A program made the position numbers and the translations under genes. Positions 42,552 to 51,517 of a DNA stretch of 64,000 nt are shown here, one piece after another; position 1 is the stretch's first letter; the number at the start of each line of letters is the position of its first letter. The stretch is taken from positions 245,519 to 309,518 of the forward strand of contig NZ_MUHA01000007.1 of NCBI RefSeq assembly GCF_002217355.1, in the 5' to 3' direction. The DNA comes from Flavobacterium oncorhynchi. Lineage in GTDB: Bacteria > Bacteroidota > Bacteroidia > Flavobacteriales > Flavobacteriaceae. Under the pieces are notes generated by a model that saw only the letters and a program-made list of their open reading frames with translations, did no database searches and was not told the origin of the DNA.

Positions 42552-44732
42552 TTATTCAGCTCTTCGTAAAAAATGAAAATCCAGTTGTTTTTTAACTAAA
42601 TCGGCATTTTTTACTTTAACATAAATTTCGTCTCCTAATTGTAAAATGCTGTTTGAAGTAGCTCCAACTAAAGCATATTGTTTTTCATCAAAAGTATAGT
42701 AATCATCTTTTATTTCTCTGATTCTTACCATTCCTTCGCACTTGTTAGAAACGATTTCAACATAAATTCCCCATTCAGTAACACCAGAAATAACGCCAAG
42801 GAATTCTTCGTCTTGATGATCCTGCATGTATTTAACCTGCATGTATTTAATACTGTCACGTTCAGCATTTGTAGCTAAACCTTCCATATTTGAACAATGT
42901 AAACATTTAGTTTCATAAGTTTCTTCATCTACAGAAGCTCCTCCATCTAGATAATACTGCAGCAAACGATGTACCATAACGTCAGGATAACGACGAATTG
43001 GCGATGTAAAATGACTGTAATAATCAAATGCTAAACCATAATGACCAATATTATCTGTTGAATATTTGGCTTTACTCATACTTCTAATCGCAAGAGTATC
43101 AATTAAGTTTTGTTCTTTTTTACCATTTACTTCTTCCATCAAAGCATTCAATGATTTCGAAATATCGCCTTTGTTACGGAAATCTATTTTATAACCAAAC
43201 TTAGCAATTACACCTTGCATTGCAATTAATTTATCTTCGTTTGGTTCATCGTGAATACGATAAACAAACGTTTTCTTTTGTTTTCCAATGTATTCAGCCA
43301 CTTTTCTATTGGCTAAAAGCATGAATTCTTCAATCAAATGATTGGCATCTTTTGAAACTTTAAAGTAAACTCCTTCTGGTTCTCCTTCTGCATCAAGATT
43401 AAATTTTACTTCAACTTTATCAAAAGAAATAGCACCATTTTGCATTCTTTTCTTTCTCAAAATCTTCGCTAATTCATCTAATTTTAAAGTCGCTTCTACA
43501 ATTTCATCTGAAACTACATAAGAATCTCCAGTTATAGAAATATCAACTGGAATAGTATTGTCTTTTGTTTCAATGATATATTGTGCTTCTTCATAGGCAA
43601 AACGCTGATCTGAATAGATTACAGTTCTACCAAACCATTGGTTAATAACTTGTGCATTTGGAGAAATTTCAAAAACAGCAGAGAATGTATATTTCTCTTC
43701 ATTTGGGCGAAGTGAACAAGCGAAATTAGACAAAACTTCAGGAAGCATTGGCACTACTCTATCTACTAAATAAACCGAAGTTGCTCTTTGATAAGCTTCA
43801 TCATCTAAGATTGTTCCTTCTTCAAGATAATACGAAACATCGGCAATGTGAATACCTATTTCAAAATTTCCATTTTCTAACTTTTTGAAAGACAATGCAT
43901 CATCAAAATCTTTTGCATCTTTTGGATCTATCGTGTACGTAAGTGTATCACGCATATCACGACGTTTTGCTATTTCAGATTCCTGAATTGAGGTATCTAA
44001 TTTTTGTGCATAAACCTCTACTTCTACCGGAAAATCTGCTGGTAAACCGTATTCGGCTAAAATAGCATGAATCTCTGTATTGTGTTCTCCAGGTTTTCCT
44101 AAAACTCTAATTACAGATCCAAACGGACTATCGGCTCTTTTTGGCCAATCTTCTATTTTTACTAAAACTACATCTCCATTTTCAGCTTCACCTATTTTAT
44201 CTTTTGGAATAAAAATATCGGTATACATTTTTGGGTTTGCAGTCGAAACAAAAGCAAAATTTGCCTGAATATCAATAACTCCAACAAACTCTGTTTTATC
44301 TCTTTCTAAAACTTCAATTACTTCACCTTCAGGTCTTTTTCCTTTTCTTCTATTATAAACATAGACTTTAACTTTGTCTTTATCTAAAGCACGATTTAAA
44401 TTATTTGTCGGGATAAAAACATCTTCTGCAAAATCAGGACAAATAAAATAAGCCGTTTTTCTGCTCGTCATATCAATTGTTCCTTCGTAATAATCCTGAC
44501 TGATTGCTTTTATTAAATACTTACCAGGTTCAGATTCTATAATCTTTTTTGAAGCAGCGAGAATTTTCAAATCCTTAATAATTTGATTTCTGCTTTTAGT
44601 ATCGTCAAGTTCGAGCTTTGCTCCTATTTGCTTATAATTGAATGGTTTATTAGGGCTTTGCGATAAAATTTTTATTATTTTTCCAGAGAAATCCTTCTCA
44701 TTTTTTATCGGCTTTCTAATTTTCTTACTCAT
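42552..44732 (-). CDS. rnr: Ribonuclease R
   Basis: The 726-aa 3'-5' exoribonuclease degrades structured RNA. It has an N-terminal cold-shock-like/OB part (about 60-220), the RNB catalytic core with TIDPKDAKDFDDALSF (Asp cluster) and HFTSPIRRYPDVMVHRLLQYY, and a C-terminal S1 domain (about 640-720: EEFLGVISGVTEWGIYVEI). All catalytic Asp are present. It is divergent from the DUF2007 gene and is the last gene before the candidate origin. Confidence 0.95.
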   Translation of the reverse strand: MSKKIRKPIKNEKDFSGKIIKILSQSPNKPFNYKQIGAKLELDDTKSRNQIIKDLKILAASKKIIESEPGKYLIKAISQDYYEGTIDMTSRKTAYFICPDFAEDVFIPTNNLNRALDKDKVKVYVYNRRKGKRPEGEVIEVLERDKTEFVGVIDIQANFAFVSTANPKMYTDIFIPKDKIGEAENGDVVLVKIEDWPKRADSPFGSVIRVLGKPGEHNTEIHAILAEYGLPADFPVEVEVYAQKLDTSIQESEIAKRRDMRDTLTYTIDPKDAKDFDDALSFKKLENGNFEIGIHIADVSYYLEEGTILDDEAYQRATSVYLVDRVVPMLPEVLSNFACSLRPNEEKYTFSAVFEISPNAQVINQWFGRTVIYSDQRFAYEEAQYIIETKDNTIPVDISITGDSYVVSDEIVEATLKLDELAKILRKKRMQNGAISFDKVEVKFNLDAEGEPEGVYFKVSKDANHLIEEFMLLANRKVAEYIGKQKKTFVYRIHDEPNEDKLIAMQGVIAKFGYKIDFRNKGDISKSLNALMEEVNGKKEQNLIDTLAIRSMSKAKYSTDNIGHYGLAFDYYSHFTSPIRRYPDVMVHRLLQYYLDGGASVDEETYETKCLHCSNMEGLATNAERDSIKYMQVKYMQDHQDEEFLGVISGVTEWGIYVEIVSNKCEGMVRIREIKDDYYTFDEKQYALVGATSNSILQLGDEIYVKVKNADLVKKQLDFHFLRRAE

Positions 44733-44842
44733 ATATCTTTTCTTATAAGGCTTAAAATTACAAATAAGATATTAGATAATACTTTTTAACAATTAGAATT
44801 ATTAAAAATATAACTTTTCGTACATTTACAAAAAGACCTAAA

Positions 44843-45076
44843 ATGGAAAGCTTTCAAACCATCGCTATATTCAATTATCAGCACGAAACGGTAGTTCTCA
44901 AACACTTACTGGAACAAGAAGAAATTCCATATTTTTTTGAAAACGAAATGACCCTTTCAGTTGTCCCAATGTACTCGGCTGCACTTGGCGGAATCAAACT
45001 CAAAGTTCATCCAAACGATTTCGAACAAGTTCAAGAAATTCTAGACAACTTAAACAATCCTCTTAAAATCGTTTAA
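44843..45076 (+). CDS. DUF2007-domain small protein
   Basis: The 77-aa protein matches the DUF2007 signal-transducing-like family: FQTIAIFNYQHETVVLKHLLEQEEIPYFFENE and then GGIKLKVHPNDFEQVQEIL. Such proteins are ferredoxin-like in fold and of unknown function. No signal peptide or membrane helix is seen. It borders the candidate origin. Confidence 0.78.
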   Translation: MESFQTIAIFNYQHETVVLKHLLEQEEIPYFFENEMTLSVVPMYSAALGGIKLKVHPNDFEQVQEILDNLNNPLKIV

Positions 45077-45854
45077 ACAGTTTCTTTTTTTCAAATTAAA
45101 TTCATTTTTTTTCTTTTTAAACTTTTTTAGTTTTCAACATATATTAAATACAACAAAAAAGATTTTTAAAAATTTAAAAAAATTTGGTTGTTATTATAGT
45201 GTGTTAATATGTCGAATAAATTTATTTTTAAAAGTATTGAAATGAAGTTTCTCTTAGTTATCTTGAGTTATCAACATAGTTATTTTTAGCTAAAAGTTTA
45301 ATTTTTAAGACTTTTTGTATTTTAATTAACAACGGTTGACAACCAAAAATGAATTCATTTTGTAGATAAGTTCATATGTTGATATTTGTTGAAAATGGCA
45401 TTTTTGATATTGATAACTTTTCTAAAAATTCCTGAAACTTTTCTTGCATTTTAAATTCCAGTTTTGGATTAAGCATTTTTTTGACACGACCAAAAAAAAC
45501 TTCTAATTTTCTTTTCCAACTTATTAACAAATAATGTTAACTTAAAGTTAATTGAATATCAACGAATTAGGAATCGCTATTAACACTTTAAAATTTTAAC
45601 AAAAAAGCTGTTTATTCTTTATTGATAATGAGATACTTATAGAGTTATTAAAAATGTTGATAACTGATAAGGATTTGATAGTAAGATAGTTGTAAAACAA
45701 GGGTTTCAGCTTACTAATTTCTAAAATAGAGCTTACTATTAGGAGCAGTGCTTTTTAAAGTTAATAAGTATAAAATTTGTGAAAATTAGGGAAATTCATG
45801 GCAAACATTTATTAATTGAGTAAATTTGCACAACACAACTTAATAGTATTAAAA
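45077..45854. other. oriC: Candidate replication origin (oriC) with DnaA-box-like repeats
   Basis: This 778-bp region lacks coding frames and is very A/T-rich. It holds two exact TTATCAACA motifs on opposite strands (45268-45276; 45655-45663 as TGTTGATAA), which differ from the classical TTATCCACA by one base. Variants occur at 45131-45139, 45377-45385, 45408-45416, 45521-45529, 45556-45564, 45577-45585 and 45620-45628. A further exact copy lies outside at 46411-46419. Gene direction switches here from mostly minus to mostly plus, as expected around an origin. dnaA is not adjacent, which is not unusual in Bacteroidetes. The rpiB promoter -7 TAAATTTG is at 45821-45828. Confidence 0.6.
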
Positions 45855-46286
45855 ATGAAAATTTCGATAGGAAACGACCACGCAGGACCAGAGTATAAAA
45901 AAGCAATTGTTGAAATGCTTAAAGCAAAAGGATATGAAGTAACTAATTACGGAACTGATTCTGAGGATTCTGTTGATTATCCTGATTTTGGGCATCCTGT
46001 TGCAAATGATGTTTCTGAAGGAAAAGCAGATTTTGGAATTGTTATTTGCGGAAGCGGTAACGGAATTGCAATGACTGTTAATAAACATCCTAAAGTAAGA
46101 GCTGGTTTATGTTGGACTAAAGAAATAGCTTATTTAACACGTTTACACAACGATGCTAATATTGTGAGTATTCCAGCAAGATTTACTTCTATTCCACAGG
46201 CTGTAGAAATTGTTGAAACGTTTTTAGCAACTGCTTTTGAAGGCGGAAGACATCAAAATAGAGTAAATAAGATTGCTTGTTCGTAA
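45855..46286 (+). CDS. rpiB: Ribose-5-phosphate isomerase B
   Basis: RpiB interconverts ribose-5-phosphate and ribulose-5-phosphate. The 143-aa product from the ATG at 45855 matches the family length; the longer frame from 45816 adds a non-conserved 13-residue tail. Motifs: GNDHAGPEYK at the N-terminus, VDYPDFG, and the active-site IVICGSGNGIAMTVNKHP with the conserved Cys. It is the first gene rightward of the candidate origin. Confidence 0.93.
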   Translation: MKISIGNDHAGPEYKKAIVEMLKAKGYEVTNYGTDSEDSVDYPDFGHPVANDVSEGKADFGIVICGSGNGIAMTVNKHPKVRAGLCWTKEIAYLTRLHNDANIVSIPARFTSIPQAVEIVETFLATAFEGGRHQNRVNKIACS

Positions 46287-46429
46287 AACAGAAAAAATGG
46301 GTGCTTCGCACCAATATATAGTAAACTCACCGGGTATATTTTTAAAATTTATCCGGTTTTTTATTTTTTTAAATTACTGTAATTCAGTTTTATATGCCTA
46401 TTTTTTGGGGTTATCAACATTGTTAATAT

Positions 46430-46699
46430 CTATATTTTATTATTTACTATTAGGTAAATCAAAAGGGCTTGAAGTATAAAAATTATTGAGAATTTTATAA
46501 TAAATGATATTTTACTCGTTTTATGTCTAAAGATTAACATTGCTGTTAATAAACCAATTGTTCCGCCAATTGCTTCGAGTAAAAAAAGTGTATTTTCGGG
46601 AACTCTTTGTTTGTTTTTTCGAGCTTGATATTTATCATATCCTGCGAGGATAAAAACAATGATATTTACAAATAAAAAATACAGTAATAAAATCTCCAT
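46430..46699 (-). CDS. DUF1294 membrane protein
   Basis: The 89-aa protein has two or three membrane helices. It carries the DUF1294 signature in the middle, YDKYQARKNKQRVPENTLFLLEAIGGTIGLL followed by RHKTSK. Function unknown. It is convergent with rpiB, whose end is 143 nt away. An exact TTATCAACA (46411-46419) lies just past its stop. Confidence 0.75.
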   Translation of the reverse strand: MEILLLYFLFVNIIVFILAGYDKYQARKNKQRVPENTLFLLEAIGGTIGLLTAMLIFRHKTSKISFIIKFSIIFILQALLIYLIVNNKI

Positions 46700-46814
46700 T
46701 GGTATAAAATTAAAAACAAAGATATTATTTTAGCCGAATCATTGGTAGGTTACTAAATTTATTTAACAAGTAAATTATATCAATTTATAATTAAGAATTT
46801 ATTTCATTAAAAGT

Positions 46815-48938
46815 ATGACTAATATTCAATTCATTGCCAAGTCTGTACAAACAGCAGCAATTAATATTCAAAATACCGTTAAATTATTAGAGGAAGATTG
46901 TACGATTCCGTTCATTTCTCGATATCGAAAAGATACGACTGGAAATCTTGATGAAGTTGTAATTGAACAAATTGCAAAACTTCAAAAAGAATATGAAACG
47001 CTTACAAAACGTAAAGAAGCCGTTCTAAAATCCATTGAAGAACAAAAAGCACTTACACCAGAATTAAAACAAAAAATAGAACAGAGTTTTGATCTGCAGG
47101 AAATAGAAGATTTTTATCTTCCATACAAAAAGAAGAAAAAAACAAAAGCTGATGTTGCGCGCGAATTTGGTCTAGAACCGTTGGCGAAAATTATAATGTC
47201 TGAAAATGATGTTGATGTCGATTTTATTTCTACTCAATACATCAATGAAAATGTTGTTAACGAAGAAGCTGCCATGCAAGGCGCACGAGATATTGTTGCA
47301 GAATGGATTAACGAAAACATTTACGTTCGTAAACAGCTTCGTAGATTATATCAGCGAAAAGCAACTATTGGAACCAAAGTTGTAAAAAAGAAAGCCGAAG
47401 AAGAAGGCGCACAAAAATTCAGTCAGTATTTTGATTGGGAAGAACCTTTAACTAAAACCCCTTCGCATCGTTTATTAGCTATGCTGCGTGCTGAAAATGA
47501 AGGTTTTGTTAAAATGAAAATTGATGTTGATATCGATGATGCTTACGATGTTATTGATGAAATTATCATTAAAAAACAAAACAGTACAACAGCTCATTTG
47601 CAATTAGCGATTGAAGACAGTTATAAACGTTTATTAAATCCAGCAATAGGAAACGAAACGTTACAAGAAGCAAAAGCAAAAGCAGATGCTAATTCAATTC
47701 AGGTTTTTGCTAATAATTTAGGACAGCTTTTATTAGCTCCGCCTTTGGGCGAAAAACGAATTCTGGCAATTGATCCAGGATTTAGAAGTGGTTGTAAAGT
47801 AGTGTGTCTGGACGAAAAAGGCGATTTATTATACAACGAAACAATTTATCCGCACGCACCTCAAAATGAGGAAACAATGGCAATCAAGAAAATCCGTTCG
47901 ATGGTAAATGCGTATCAAATTGATGCTATTTCTATTGGTAACGGAACTGCTTCTAGAGAAACGGAATTTTTCATTAAAAAAATTGCGTTTGATAAACCAT
48001 TGCAGGTTTTTATCGTTTCTGAGGCAGGAGCTTCTGTTTATTCAGCATCAAAAATAGCGAGAGAAGAATTTCCTAATTATGATGTAACAGTTCGTGGTTC
48101 AGTTTCTATTGGGCGTCGACTTTCAGATCCGTTGGCTGAATTGGTTAAAATTGATCCAAAAGCGATTGGAGTAGGACAATATCAACACGATGTTGATCAA
48201 ACGAAATTAAAAGAAGAATTAGACAATACTGTAATTCGATGTGTAAACTCTGTTGGAATTAATATTAATACTGCAAGTAAACATTTGTTGAGTTATGTGA
48301 GTGGAATAGGAGAGAAGCTGGCAGAAAACATTGTACAATATCGATCAGAAAATGGTCCTTTTGAAGATAGAAAGCAATTGAAGAAAGTTCCGCGTTTGGG
48401 TGATAAAGCCTATCAGCAAGGCGCAGCTTTTATTCGAATTTCGAATGCTAAAAATCCATTAGATAATTCTGCGGTACATCCAGAAGCTTATCCAGTTGTT
48501 GAAAAGATGGCAAAAGATTTGAAACTTTCAGTAAATGATTTAATAGCAAACAAAGAGAAAACAGCGCTTATTAAGGCCGAAAACTATATTACACCTGAAA
48601 TTGGTTTGCTTACATTAAAAGACATCATAAAAGAGCTTGAAAAGCCTGGATTAGACCCAAGAAAGTCGGCAAAGGTTTTTGAATTTGATGCTAATGTAAA
48701 ATCAATCAAAGATTTAAAAACGGGAATGATTTTACCAGGAATTGTTAATAACATTACCAACTTTGGCTGTTTTGTCGATATCGGAATCAAAGAAAGCGGT
48801 TTGGTTCATATATCACAATTGAAAGCTGGTTTTGTAAGCGACGTAAACGAAGTTGTAAAATTACATCAGCATGTTGATGTAAAAGTTACTGAGGTAGATG
48901 AGGACAGAAAGAGAATTCAGCTGACAATGATTTTATAA
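46815..48938 (+). CDS. tex: Tex RNA-binding transcription accessory protein
   Basis: The 707-aa Tex homologue has the N-terminal HTH region (CTIPFISRYRKDTTGNLDE), a helical body, a YqgF-like domain with RILAIDPGFRSGCKVVCLDEKG, tandem helix-hairpin-helix (VSGIGEKLAENIVQYR), and a C-terminal S1 RNA-binding domain (about 632-705). Tex influences transcription and RNA turnover. The length is usual. It has a terminator shared in convergence with tatA. Confidence 0.93.
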   Translation: MTNIQFIAKSVQTAAINIQNTVKLLEEDCTIPFISRYRKDTTGNLDEVVIEQIAKLQKEYETLTKRKEAVLKSIEEQKALTPELKQKIEQSFDLQEIEDFYLPYKKKKKTKADVAREFGLEPLAKIIMSENDVDVDFISTQYINENVVNEEAAMQGARDIVAEWINENIYVRKQLRRLYQRKATIGTKVVKKKAEEEGAQKFSQYFDWEEPLTKTPSHRLLAMLRAENEGFVKMKIDVDIDDAYDVIDEIIIKKQNSTTAHLQLAIEDSYKRLLNPAIGNETLQEAKAKADANSIQVFANNLGQLLLAPPLGEKRILAIDPGFRSGCKVVCLDEKGDLLYNETIYPHAPQNEETMAIKKIRSMVNAYQIDAISIGNGTASRETEFFIKKIAFDKPLQVFIVSEAGASVYSASKIAREEFPNYDVTVRGSVSIGRRLSDPLAELVKIDPKAIGVGQYQHDVDQTKLKEELDNTVIRCVNSVGININTASKHLLSYVSGIGEKLAENIVQYRSENGPFEDRKQLKKVPRLGDKAYQQGAAFIRISNAKNPLDNSAVHPEAYPVVEKMAKDLKLSVNDLIANKEKTALIKAENYITPEIGLLTLKDIIKELEKPGLDPRKSAKVFEFDANVKSIKDLKTGMILPGIVNNITNFGCFVDIGIKESGLVHISQLKAGFVSDVNEVVKLHQHVDVKVTEVDEDRKRIQLTMIL

Positions 48939-48964
48939 AATTTCAAAAAAGAGAATTAAACAAA

Positions 48965-48998
48965 AAAATCCCAAACTACATTGTAGCTTGGGATTTTT
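48965..48998. terminator. Bidirectional terminator between tex and tatA
   Basis: AAAATCCCAA pairs with TTGGGATTTT, with an inner CTACA/TGTAG stem. It separates convergent genes. Confidence 0.85.
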
Positions 48999-49016
48999 TA
49001 ATAAGGTTGTAAATGC

Positions 49017-49193
49017 TTATTTAGTTTCTTCCTCTTCTTTTTTAGGCGCTGTTTGATCATCTTTAGCAGCGTTTTTAAATTCCTTAATTCCGCTTCCTAA
49101 ACCTTTCATTAATTCTGGAATTTTTTTACCTCCAAAAAGTAATATCACAATACCTACTATAACAAGGATTTCTGTAAGACCTAATCTTCCCAT
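49017..49193 (-). CDS. tatA: Sec-independent translocase TatA/TatE-type subunit
   Basis: This 58-aa protein is read directly from the minus strand (ATG at 49191-49193, TAA at 49017-49019). It has the hallmark short N-terminal membrane helix [34 protein letters not shown] with the FGxxKxP hinge, followed by an amphipathic helix and a charged tail ending KKEEEETK. TatA forms the pore-like part of the twin-arginine translocase. TatB and TatC are not in the window, so Tat genes are scattered. An own promoter is seen upstream. Confidence 0.93.
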   Translation of the reverse strand: MGRLGLTEILVIVGIVILLFGGKKIPELMKGLGSGIKEFKNAAKDDQTAPKKEEEETK

Positions 49194-49239
49194 GATTGTA
49201 TAATTAATGCCGAAGCAAATTGATTTTCAAATTCTACCG

Positions 49240-49269
49240 CAAAGGTATATAGAATATACGAACAACAAG
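49240..49269 (-). promoter_or_regulatory. Promoter of tatA
   Basis: Read on the minus strand, CTTG (49266-49269), an 18-nt spacer and TACCTTTG (49240-49247) fit the consensus with one mismatch in the -33 box. Confidence 0.5.
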
Positions 49270-49402
49270 GGTTTTTGGTTTAAAATATTTGTTACTTACT
49301 GCGTTAAATATTTTATAAAATATTTAAATTGCTGTGTTTGCTCATTTTTGTCAGACAGCAGCAATACGATTAATTACTATATTTGCTTGTATAATTAACC
49401 AA

Positions 49403-49903
49403 ATGACTAAGAAAAAATTCAATTTTAGAAAAAATTTGTTCATCAAAAACCGCTTGGTAATCTTGAATGAAGAAACTTTTGAAGAAATTTTTTCATTTAA
49501 ACTCAACTTAATGAACGTTTTTGTAACGTTTACTCTAGGCGGTATATTTTTAATATTAGTAACTACTTTTATTATTGCTTTTACACCTTTACGCGAATTT
49601 ATTCCAGGATATTCTTCATCGCAATTGAAAAGAAATGCGACAGAACTTGCCATAAAATCAGATTCATTAGAAAGAGCTTTGAGGAAAAATGAAGCTTATA
49701 TAAAAGGGGTTCAGAAAGTATTGAAAGGAGAATTAGAATATGCAAAATTCAATAAAGATTCCATATTAGCAGATGTTGATGAACCTTCTGATGTAAATAT
49801 GAAAACCACCGAAGAAGAAATTAAGCTTAGAGAAGAAGTTGCAAAAATGGAGAAGGAGTCTATCAATTCTAAAGCTGTTAAAAATAAAAAAGAAAAGAAA
49901 TAA
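49403..49903 (+). CDS. Membrane protein with coiled-coil tail (M23-associated N-terminal type)
   Basis: The 166-aa protein from the ATG at 49403 starts MTKKKFNFRKNLFIKNRLVILNEETFEEIFSFKLNLMNVFVTFTLGG. It has one membrane helix (about 40-65), then TPLREFIPGYSS and a periplasmic coiled coil ending Lys-rich. This resembles the N-terminal membrane/coiled-coil segment of flavobacterial M23-type peptidoglycan hydrolases, but no peptidase domain is present. It may be an accessory subunit or a shortened paralogue. The longer frame from 49334 is not conserved-looking. It is 11 nt before the GH3 gene. Confidence 0.6.
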   Translation: MTKKKFNFRKNLFIKNRLVILNEETFEEIFSFKLNLMNVFVTFTLGGIFLILVTTFIIAFTPLREFIPGYSSSQLKRNATELAIKSDSLERALRKNEAYIKGVQKVLKGELEYAKFNKDSILADVDEPSDVNMKTTEEEIKLREEVAKMEKESINSKAVKNKKEKK

Positions 49904-49914
49904 TACCATTAAAA

Positions 49915-51399
49915 ATGTCTATTAAATCAGTAGCAGCAAAACTATTTGCCAGCAAAATATACCATAAAACACAGGCTTGGGCCAATAAACCGATAGAAAC
50001 TCAAAATGAAATATTTAAGAGTTTAATCAGTGATGCAAAAGAAACTGTGTTTGGAAAAGACCATCATTTTAAAAAGATAAAAACAGTTGATGATTTTCAA
50101 AAGAATGTCCCAGTTCGAGATTATGAAGATTTAAAATTGTATATCGATAGAGTAAAAGAGGGAGAAGAGAATATTCTTTGGAAAGGAAAACCAATTTATT
50201 TTGCAAAAACCTCCGGAACAACCTCCGGCGCAAAATACATTCCGCTTACAAAAGAGTCAATGCCATCTCATATAAAAGCCTCTCGAAATGCGATTTTGCA
50301 TTATATTTATGAAACGGGAAATGCTGATTTTGTTGATGGGAAAATGATTTTCCTGCAGGGAAGTCCAATTTTAGTTGAAAAATACGGAATCAAATTTGGA
50401 AGATTATCCGGAATTGGAGCGCATTTTGTACCAAAATATCTGCAGAAAAACCGAATGCCCTCTTGGGAGACCAATTGTATTGAAGATTGGGATACTAAAG
50501 TAAATGCAATTGTAGAGGAAACAATCAATCAAGATATGACCATAATTTCGGGAATTCCGTCTTGGGTACAAATGTATTTTGAGCGTTTAGAAGAAAAAAG
50601 CGGCGGTAAGAAAATAGGAGAGTTATTCAAAAATTTTAATTTGTTTATTTACGGCGGAGTTAATTACGAGCCTTATCGTGCTAAGTTCGAAAACATGATT
50701 GGCCGGAAAGTAGACAGTATCGAATTGTTTCCAGCCTCTGAAGGTTTTTTTGCTTATCAAGATTCTCAGAAACAAAAAGGAATGCTTTTGCTTTTGAATT
50801 CGGGAATTTTCTACGAGTTTATTAAAGCCGATGAATTCTTTACCGAAAATCCAAAAAGTTATACGATTGGCGAAGTAGAAATGGGGATTAATTATGCCTT
50901 AATAGTTTCTACAAATGCCGGGCTTTGGCGTTATAATATTGGCGATACCGTTCAGTTTACCTCTTTGTTTCCGCATAGAGTTATTGTTTCAGGACGTATC
51001 AAACATTATATTTCTGCTTTTGGAGAACACGTTATTGCCAATGAAGTCGAAAATGCGATGAAAGAAGCAACAGCAGGAACAAATATTGTAATAAACGAAT
51101 TTACCGTAGCGCCTCAAATTACGCCATCAAACGGATTACCATATCATGAATGGTTTATCGAATTTGAAAACGAACCAGAGAATATGGAAACTTTTGCGGA
51201 AGCAATTGACGATTCAATGCGAAAACAAAACATTTATTATGATGATTTAATCACCGGAAATGTGTTGAGAAAAGTAGTTGTTACCAAAGTTTCGAAAAAT
51301 GGATTTCAGGAATACATGAAATCGCAGGGAAAATTAGGCGGACAAAATAAAATTCCGAGATTATCAAATAATAGAGATATTGCAGATAATTTGAAGTAA
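49915..51399 (+). CDS. GH3-family acyl-adenylate-forming enzyme
   Basis: The 494-aa protein matches the plant auxin-responsive GH3 amido-synthetase fold: FAKTSGTTSGAKYIPLTKES (ATP-binding P-loop), FIYGGVNYEPYRAKF, and LWRYNIGDTVQFTS (motif III). GH3 enzymes activate a carboxylate as adenylate and join it to an amino acid or amine. Bacterial members are uncharacterised, and the substrate cannot be read. It lies between the membrane protein and the DUF6909 gene, in one plus-strand run. Confidence 0.88.
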   Translation: MSIKSVAAKLFASKIYHKTQAWANKPIETQNEIFKSLISDAKETVFGKDHHFKKIKTVDDFQKNVPVRDYEDLKLYIDRVKEGEENILWKGKPIYFAKTSGTTSGAKYIPLTKESMPSHIKASRNAILHYIYETGNADFVDGKMIFLQGSPILVEKYGIKFGRLSGIGAHFVPKYLQKNRMPSWETNCIEDWDTKVNAIVEETINQDMTIISGIPSWVQMYFERLEEKSGGKKIGELFKNFNLFIYGGVNYEPYRAKFENMIGRKVDSIELFPASEGFFAYQDSQKQKGMLLLLNSGIFYEFIKADEFFTENPKSYTIGEVEMGINYALIVSTNAGLWRYNIGDTVQFTSLFPHRVIVSGRIKHYISAFGEHVIANEVENAMKEATAGTNIVINEFTVAPQITPSNGLPYHEWFIEFENEPENMETFAEAIDDSMRKQNIYYDDLITGNVLRKVVVTKVSKNGFQEYMKSQGKLGGQNKIPRLSNNRDIADNLK

Positions 51400-51517
51400 A
51401 GGTTATTAAAAAGAAAGATAGGTAGATTTCAATTAAATTAACATTTATAATTCCTAATTTCGTTTAATAAAATACCACAGATATCTTCTCAAAAAGAAGA
51501 TTTTTAAAATAAAAAAC

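Noticed and set aside
45077..45854. Undetected protein gene in the region before rpiB
   Set aside because: All six frames are broken by frequent stops and the composition is extremely A/T-rich.
46273..46479. 68-codon plus-strand frame overlapping rpiB
   Set aside because: It begins inside rpiB and overlaps the DUF1294 gene; low-complexity hydrophobic end and no homologue recognised.
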